Shown here in pieces: positions 1-4,268 of a DNA stretch of 6,846 bases. The notes below the pieces were generated by a model. The model saw only the letters and a list, made by a program, of their open reading frames with translations. It was not told the DNA's origin and searched no databases. The first letter of the stretch is position 1. Every line of letters starts with the position of its first letter. Position numbers and translations under genes: made by a program. The stretch comes from Deltaproteobacteria bacterium (GTDB lineage Bacteria > Desulfobacterota > DSM-4660 > Desulfatiglandales > B25-G16): contig QMLT01000091.1 in the NCBI GenBank assembly GCA_003646875.1, positions 1 to 6,846 of the forward strand, given 5' to 3'.

Positions 1-64
1 AGTTAAGGCACGCAAAGAAAAGGAATTGTGTAGGAATTGAGGGATTGAGGCGTTTATAACTTAT

Positions 65-70
65 AAGGAG
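65..70 (+). promoter_or_regulatory. Ribosome binding site of pdxJ
   Basis: AAGGAG lies 8 bases before the ATG at 79, a near-ideal Shine-Dalgarno match and spacing. It fixes the pdxJ start and contrasts with acpS, tsaE and lysC, which show no comparable site. Confidence 0.8.
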
Positions 71-78
71 AAACAACT

Positions 79-798
79 ATGGCACTTTTATCAATCAATG
101 TTGATCATATTGCAACAATCCGCGAAGCGAGAGGAATAAATGAGCCGGACCCCGTTTTGGCTGCAGGCATAGCGGAGTTAGCCGGCGCAGAAGGTATCAT
201 ATGTCATCTGAGAGAGGATCGGCGACATATTAAGAACAGGGATTTGGAACTGCTAAAAAAAACGGTCAAAACCAAATTAAATCTGGAGATGTCACCCGTT
301 AAAACTCTCATTGATACTGCCCTTACCATTAAACCAGATCTGGTAACCCTTGTCCCTGAAAGAAGGGAAGAGGTGACGACTGAAAGTGGCCTTGATGTTG
401 CAGGCAATAAAAAAGAATATACAAGCGTTACTGGCACATTAAAGGAGGCTGGTATTTCTGTCAGCTTTTTTATTGATCCAGATCCTGATCAGATACAGGA
501 ATCCCTTGATGCCGGCGCAGATATAATTGAGATTCACACAGGATTTTACAGTGAAGCGGTATCAGAAGCAGAGATACTCAGGGAATTTGAAAAAATCCAT
601 GAGGCAGCAAAATTAGGATCTCAACTCAAGCTGAAAGTACATGCCGGACACGGGCTTAATTATGTCAATATAAAAAGATTTTCATCTATTCCCGAAATAG
701 AGGAATACAGTATTGGCCACAGCATTATTGCAAGGGCTGTAATGGTGGGACTGGATCAGGCTATTCGCGAGATGATTAACCTTGTGTCCCAATTTTAG
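79..798 (+). CDS. pdxJ: Pyridoxine 5'-phosphate synthase PdxJ
   Basis: PdxJ condenses 1-deoxy-D-xylulose 5-phosphate with the amino-acetone phosphate made by PdxA, giving pyridoxine 5'-phosphate, the last ring-closing step of the DXP-dependent vitamin B6 pathway in the cytosol. The 239-residue product has the normal family length and the hallmark blocks in order: LSINVDHIATIREARG at residues 4-19, CHLREDRRHI at 42-51 (H43, R45, D47, R48), NLEMS with the catalytic-type Glu at E70, LVPERREEVTTE around 91-102, EIHTGFYS in the middle, HAGHGLNY at 188-195 (catalytic-type H191), and the phosphate-binding SIGH segment near the C-terminus. These residues correspond to the known catalytic His/Glu/His set of the E. 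coli enzyme, so it should be active. The start is supported by AAGGAG 8 bases upstream. pdxA is not in the window. pdxJ directly before acpS is a common bacterial arrangement, although here 162 bases separate them. Confidence 0.97.
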   Translation: MALLSINVDHIATIREARGINEPDPVLAAGIAELAGAEGIICHLREDRRHIKNRDLELLKKTVKTKLNLEMSPVKTLIDTALTIKPDLVTLVPERREEVTTESGLDVAGNKKEYTSVTGTLKEAGISVSFFIDPDPDQIQESLDAGADIIEIHTGFYSEAVSEAEILREFEKIHEAAKLGSQLKLKVHAGHGLNYVNIKRFSSIPEIEEYSIGHSIIARAVMVGLDQAIREMINLVSQF

Positions 799-960
799 GT
801 AATGTCATTGGTCATTAGTAACTTGTCAGTTTTCTTTCTAAGGATGCAAAGGAATTTAGGAATTTCGTTTTTATTGGTTTAATTGCCTGGAAACAAGTAA
901 CCGGCAACAAGAAACCCGATAAACAAAGGACGACTAACAACTTTCAACTGACACAATAAT
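799..960. repeat. Gene-free gap with degenerate 7/8-base repeats
   Basis: This 162-base gap between pdxJ and acpS holds no open reading frame I would defend and no clear promoter, terminator hairpin or RNA gene. It consists largely of short periodic words. Four 7-base units run from 804 to 831 (GTCATTG, GTCATTA, GTAACTT, GTCAGTT). Two 8-base units GGAATTTA and GGAATTTC occupy 851-866. AAC recurs every 7 bases at 892, 899, 906 and 913. TGTCAGTT at 824-831 is inverted as AACTGACA at 946-953, too far apart for a simple terminator. Similar GGAATT words occur before pdxJ. The pattern is seen directly; whether it belongs to a dispersed repeat family in this genome is inference. Confidence 0.55.
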
Positions 961-1350
961 ATGATTTATGGTATAGGCGTAGATCTTGTAAACATAAGGA
1001 GAATGGGAAGAGTAATCGATAGATGGGGCGCAAGATTTTTACGGAGAGTATTTACTGAGCAGGAAATTAACTTCTGCCTTCAGGCCCCAAAATCAGAGTC
1101 TTCCCTTGCCTTGCGTTTCGCTGCCAAAGAGGCCTTCTCAAAAGCGATAGGTTTGGGTATGAGAAATGGCATCAGATGGCATGATATAGAGATTGTTCAC
1201 AATGAAATTGGACGACCAGATCTCAATTTAACTGGAAAGGCGCTTAGTTTTTGTCATGCAGAGGGAATAATCAGCTGGTATGTGAGCCTTTCGGATGATG
1301 GCGACTATAGTATCGCCGTGGTAGCGCTTGAAAAACGTGCTACCGGTTAA
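961..1350 (+). CDS. acpS: Holo-[acyl-carrier-protein] synthase AcpS
   Basis: AcpS transfers the 4'-phosphopantetheine arm of coenzyme A to the conserved serine of acyl carrier protein, making ACP competent for fatty acid synthesis; it works as a Mg-dependent trimer in the cytosol. The 129-residue length is typical. The N-terminal block MIYGIGVDLVNI carries the Mg ligand D8. The second signature, RFAAKEAFSKAIG at residues 52-64, carries E57 and K61. Between them VFTEQE at 30-35 matches the family, and the C-terminal part (WYVSLSDDGDYSIAVV) ends in the expected strand. The ATG at 961 must be the start because the GIGVDLV block normally begins within the first few residues, yet no Shine-Dalgarno precedes it: the bases before it belong to the repeat-rich gap. 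The stop is 12 bases before tsaE, so the two are probably cotranscribed. Confidence 0.96.
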   Translation: MIYGIGVDLVNIRRMGRVIDRWGARFLRRVFTEQEINFCLQAPKSESSLALRFAAKEAFSKAIGLGMRNGIRWHDIEIVHNEIGRPDLNLTGKALSFCHAEGIISWYVSLSDDGDYSIAVVALEKRATG

Positions 1351-1362
1351 AATTCAAATACC

Positions 1363-1869
1363 TTGAGATTGAAAGAAATTTCTGTAAAATACCTGACAAC
1401 TTCAGTTGAAAAAACCGTGTGGTTAGGCCAGCAATTGGGGGCTCAATTAATTAGTGGCGATATTATTGCATTAATAGGTGACCTGGGTGGTGGTAAGACA
1501 TGGTTCACAAAAGGGATAGCTATTGGACTTGAGATTGACCCAAATAATATAGTGAGCCCGACATTCACCCTTGTTAATGAATACCGAGGAGGTAGACAAC
1601 AAATCTTTCATATAGATCTTTATCGACTTAAAAATAATATTGAGATTCTGGATTTAGATTTAGAAGATTATTTTTCAAGGGAAGGAATAGTTGTTATTGA
1701 GTGGGCTGATCGTTGGCCAGGGAGGCTTCCTGAAAGCAAAATTCATGTTAAATTGAAGATGATCGATGAGCATACCAGGGAACTTGAATTTTTTGGAAAT
1801 CATTATAGGGCGAAAGAAATTATAGGGGCATTAAAAGAAATAGCAGGTCGAAATTTAAAACAACTATGA
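1363..1869 (+). CDS. tsaE: tRNA t6A biosynthesis ATPase TsaE
   Basis: TsaE (YjeE family) is the small ATPase that works with TsaB and TsaD to transfer the threonylcarbamoyl group onto A37 of tRNAs reading ANN codons. The product has 168 residues, close to the usual 150-170. Visible motifs are the Walker A loop GDLGGGKT at 39-46 (family consensus is nearer GDLGAGKT), the switch-like block SPTFTLVNEY at 65-74, HIDLYRL at 83-89, and IEWADRW at 112-118, the Walker B-like and tryptophan-containing motif of the family. The start is the TTG at 1363: it is the first possible start after the acpS stop, and the reading frame is continuous with acpS apart from that TAA. No Shine-Dalgarno is visible, so translation may depend on ribosomes finishing acpS. 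The residues after the Walker motifs are standard; the last 20 or so are basic and variable. The tsaB and tsaD partners are not in the window. Confidence 0.94.
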   Translation: MRLKEISVKYLTTSVEKTVWLGQQLGAQLISGDIIALIGDLGGGKTWFTKGIAIGLEIDPNNIVSPTFTLVNEYRGGRQQIFHIDLYRLKNNIEILDLDLEDYFSREGIVVIEWADRWPGRLPESKIHVKLKMIDEHTRELEFFGNHYRAKEIIGALKEIAGRNLKQL

Positions 1870-1884
1870 TAGGAAAATGAAATT

Positions 1885-1890
1885 AGGGGG
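1885..1890 (+). promoter_or_regulatory. Ribosome binding site of the lipoprotein gene
   Basis: AGGGGG ends 9 bases before the ATG at 1900. It is one of the two strong Shine-Dalgarno matches in the window and decides the start of the lipoprotein, in agreement with the signal peptide that follows. Confidence 0.65.
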
Positions 1891-1899
1891 TTTATAATT

Positions 1900-2469
1900 A
1901 TGTTTTTAAAGAAATTATCAATCTTGTTAGCTTGTGCAGGCATCGTAATCTCTTTTGGTTGCGCTGGAATAGAAAAGGGTAAGGATTTTGCCACAGGAAT
2001 TATTTCACATGATGTAGATGAGAAGCTTTTTAGCCAAGTTCCAGACGAAAAAAAAGATGCTATCAACCGTTTACTGGATACGGTTAAGGATGCCAAAGAT
2101 CGTCTTGAACTTTCTAAGGCCTTGATAAATAAAAAGGAAGCAGAATTAGACCTGGAAAAAAGTAAAAATGATTTGGCAAAAACTCAACTAAAGATAAGTG
2201 AGGCCGAGCTTAATTTAGAAAAGATGAGAGCTGTTCAATCAGAAGGTCTCGGAGACGCAAAAAAGGTTAATCAACAGGTTGCTGAACTTGAGGCTAAGGT
2301 CTATAAATTAAAGGGTGAGGAGGCCAAGATAAGGGCCAAAATAGAAAATGCCAGGTTGGTTGTTATAGAAACACAAGAGAAAATCGATAATTTGGAAACC
2401 AAGACTCAAAAAGAAACTACTGAGATTGAAACAAAAAAAGAAGGTATCCAAACTAAAACTAAGAAATAG
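1900..2469 (+). CDS. Putative coiled-coil lipoprotein, function unknown
   Basis: I do not recognise a named family. The 189-residue product opens with a lipoprotein-type signal: K4 K5, a hydrophobic core at about 6-19, and a Cys at 21 in the context SFGCAG. This lipobox is imperfect (Ser at -3 rather than Leu/Val/Ile), and an alternative Cys at 12 (LLAC) looks too close to the N-terminus. Residues after C21 are Ala-Gly, not Asp, so known Lol rules favour the outer membrane. Residues 22-60 are a short linker. Residues about 60-168 are strongly helical, rich in Glu, Lys, Leu and Ala with heptad-like spacing, probably a long coiled coil broken near the Gly-containing EGLGDAK at 115-121. The tail at 165-189 is dominated by Thr, Lys and Glu. 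It may be a periplasmic spacer or scaffold; that is inference. It lies 30 bases after tsaE and 11 before lysC, so it shares their operon although it has no evident link with their pathways. Confidence 0.75.
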   Translation: MFLKKLSILLACAGIVISFGCAGIEKGKDFATGIISHDVDEKLFSQVPDEKKDAINRLLDTVKDAKDRLELSKALINKKEAELDLEKSKNDLAKTQLKISEAELNLEKMRAVQSEGLGDAKKVNQQVAELEAKVYKLKGEEAKIRAKIENARLVVIETQEKIDNLETKTQKETTEIETKKEGIQTKTKK

Positions 2470-2480
2470 CTTCACCAAAT

Positions 2481-3710
2481 ATGGCATTAATAGTACAAAA
2501 GTATGGCGGCACCTCCGTTGGAAGCATCGAAAAGATAAAAAAGGTTGCTGAGAGGGTAATTGAATATTGTAAAAAAGGGGACAGGCTTGTGGTGGTTCTC
2601 TCAGCAATGGCCGGACAGACAGATTCTTTGATCAAGCTTTCTAAAGAGATAACGGATACCCCTGATACAAGAGAATTAGATGTTTTGATGGCAACAGGTG
2701 AACAAGTGAGCGTATCCTTGTTTGCTATAGCAGTAAAGTCCATGGGATATGATTGTCATTCCCTTCTTGGCTTCCAGACAGCCATCCATACAGACCAGAT
2801 ATACGGTAAGGCAAGGATCAGGAAGGTTGAAACTGATCGAATCCTGAGGGAGTTAGATGAAAACAGAATTATAGCTGTAGCAGGTTTCCAGGGAATCGAT
2901 GAAAGAAAAAATATTACAACCTTAGGGAGAGGGGGATCAGACACTACTGCAGTAGCTCTGGCAGCAGCGCTAAAGGCAGATCTATGTGAGATTTTTACAG
3001 ATGTTGAAGGTGTCTTCTCAGCCGATCCAAATATCTGCACCCATGCTAGAAAACTGGACAGAATATCCTATGAAGAAATGTTAGAGTTTGCCAGTTTAGG
3101 GGCCAAAGTTTTAGATATACGATCAGTTGAATTTGCTAAAAAATTTAGCGTGCCCCTGCATGTTAGGTCATCTTTTATAAGGAGTGAGGGGACAATGGTG
3201 GTAGCAGAAAATAGGGAGATGGAAAAGGCAATGGTCTCTGGTGTTGTCTATGATAAAAATGAGGCCAGAATTACAATAACCAAGGTGCCTGATAGGCCCG
3301 GTATTGCCTTTAAAATATTTGATCCTGTTTTCAAGGCCGGGGTAGTGGTGGATATGATTGTCCAGAACACCAGTGTTGAGGGTCTGACGGATCTCACATT
3401 TACAGTCACCAAAACAGATTTTCAGGAGACCATAAAATTGCTAAAAGAAATTGCCCGAGAAATAGGGGCAGAAAAGGTACTCGGAGATCAAAATATCGCC
3501 AAAGTATCTATTGTTGGAGTGGGTATGAGAAACCATGCTGGAGTCGCCTCCAGGATGTTTGAGGTACTATCAAAGGAAAATATCAATATAAGCATGATCA
3601 GCACCTCTGAGATAAAAATTTCCTGTATTATAGAAGAAAAGTATACCGAACTAGCGACAAGGGCCTTGCATGAAGCCTTTGGTCTGGGTAATGAAAACGA
3701 AAAAAAATAA
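2481..3710 (+). CDS. lysC: Aspartate kinase LysC with two ACT domains
   Basis: The enzyme phosphorylates L-aspartate with ATP to aspartyl-4-phosphate, the first committed step towards lysine (or diaminopimelate), threonine, methionine and isoleucine. Its 409 residues match the monofunctional class of about 400-410. The N-terminal block VQKYGGTSVGS (K7, G9, G10, T11, S12) is the aspartate-kinase signature. MATGEQVS lies near residues 71-78. LGRGGSDTTA at 148-157 is the substrate and phosphate-binding loop, and TDVEGVFSADP at 173-183 is the ATP-site block. Two C-terminal ACT domains follow: the first around 262-335 contains VPDRPGIAFKIF and the second around 345-405 contains IVGVGMRNHAGVASRMF. 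Family knowledge predicts feedback inhibition by lysine and/or threonine through these domains. ATG 2481 fits the canonical N-terminus but has no good Shine-Dalgarno. The 3' end overlaps the next gene. It is not fused to homoserine dehydrogenase. Confidence 0.97.
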   Translation: MALIVQKYGGTSVGSIEKIKKVAERVIEYCKKGDRLVVVLSAMAGQTDSLIKLSKEITDTPDTRELDVLMATGEQVSVSLFAIAVKSMGYDCHSLLGFQTAIHTDQIYGKARIRKVETDRILRELDENRIIAVAGFQGIDERKNITTLGRGGSDTTAVALAAALKADLCEIFTDVEGVFSADPNICTHARKLDRISYEEMLEFASLGAKVLDIRSVEFAKKFSVPLHVRSSFIRSEGTMVVAENREMEKAMVSGVVYDKNEARITITKVPDRPGIAFKIFDPVFKAGVVVDMIVQNTSVEGLTDLTFTVTKTDFQETIKLLKEIAREIGAEKVLGDQNIAKVSIVGVGMRNHAGVASRMFEVLSKENINISMISTSEIKISCIIEEKYTELATRALHEAFGLGNENEKK

Positions 3711-4254
3711 CAACCGGCACATAGGTCTTTTCATTCTTATTCTAATACTCCTTCTTGGGTGGGTAATAAAGAACCTGCTTTTTGCGCAAGGAGACCTTGG
3801 CTCTATCGAAAGGGAAAACAATATTTTTATCCTTGTCACTGGCGCTGTAAAAAACCCTGGTATCTATATGTTTGATAGGGAACCTTCTTTAAAGGAATTG
3901 ATAGCTAAAGCCGATTATTTGAAGGCAAACCTGATTGACGCAAAATTGTGTGATGCATATCCTTCTGTTGCTCAGGGAACAAATGTTCAGATCAGCTTAG
4001 AGAATAGGAATATACATGTCTCAACTGGCCCTATGCCCGCGGCATATAAAATTACCCTTAAAATCCCTATATCTGTAAATACTGCAAGTCTGGAAGAACT
4101 GGATACAATACCTGGCATAGGGCCAGGGCTTGCTGAAAATATCATTAATTACATATCCCTTTACGGTCCATTTAAGAAAATAGAAGAAATAAAAAATGTA
4201 CCTGGCATGGGAAAATTACGCTATCTAAAAATAAAGCCTTATATTTCAATTTAG
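3691..4254 (+). CDS. Membrane-anchored SLBB / ComEA-like helix-hairpin-helix protein
   Basis: Taking the ATG at 3691 as start gives 187 residues; an in-frame ATG at 3670 would add seven (MKPLVWV). The shorter form is preferred because it begins with MKTKKNNNR, a basic cytoplasmic end directly before one membrane helix at about 11-31. Outside the membrane follow an SLBB-like region at about 45-102 (VTGAVKNPGIYMF at 49-61) and a ComEA-type helix-hairpin-helix tail at about 128-187, with VNTASLEELDTIPGIGPGLA at 129-148, YGPFKKIEEI at 158-167 and the second hairpin VPGMG at 170-174. ComEA proteins bind double-stranded DNA outside the inner membrane during competence uptake, and this order (helix, SLBB, HhH) matches the Gram-positive ComEA layout. 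No comEC, pilin or other competence gene is in the window, so a DNA-uptake role is inference. The gene overlaps lysC by 20 bases and precedes the kinase gene by 14. Confidence 0.85.
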   Translation: MKTKKNNNRHIGLFILILILLLGWVIKNLLFAQGDLGSIERENNIFILVTGAVKNPGIYMFDREPSLKELIAKADYLKANLIDAKLCDAYPSVAQGTNVQISLENRNIHVSTGPMPAAYKITLKIPISVNTASLEELDTIPGIGPGLAENIINYISLYGPFKKIEEIKNVPGMGKLRYLKIKPYISI

Positions 4255-4263
4255 AAAATTGAT

Positions 4264-4267
4264 AGGA
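4264..4267 (+). promoter_or_regulatory. Weak ribosome binding site before the kinase gene
   Basis: AGGA sits 1 base before the ATG at 4269 and 4 bases before a second ATG at 4272. The spacing makes the second ATG slightly more plausible, which would shorten the product by one Met. Confidence 0.35.
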
Positions 4268-4268
4268 A

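Noticed and set aside
26..66. Possible sigma70 promoter before pdxJ (TTGTGT or TTGAGG with TTATAA/TATAAC boxes)
   Set aside because: Spacers are 11, 18 or 22-23 bases depending on the pair, and the only acceptable spacing puts the -10 box over the Shine-Dalgarno. No pair is convincing.
824..953. Rho-independent terminator after pdxJ using the TGTCAGTT/AACTGACA inverted repeat
   Set aside because: The arms are only 8 bases, about 114 bases apart, and no T run follows the right arm.
1784..1809. Internal promoter for the lipoprotein gene inside the tsaE 3' end (TTGAAT ... TTATAG)
   Set aside because: The spacer is about 11-14 bases, too short for a sigma70 promoter.
1933..1935. Cys 12 (LLAC) as the lipidated residue of the lipoprotein
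   Set aside because: It matches the lipobox consensus better than C21 but leaves a hydrophobic core of only about six residues, too short for a normal signal peptide.
1803..2096. Minus-strand open frame across the tsaE/lipoprotein boundary
   Set aside because: It lies opposite two well-supported genes, has no recognisable motif and no convincing ribosome site. The other minus-strand frames (e.g. 204-437, 2308-2743, 2756-3040, 4295-4666, 4722-4991) were rejected for the same reason.
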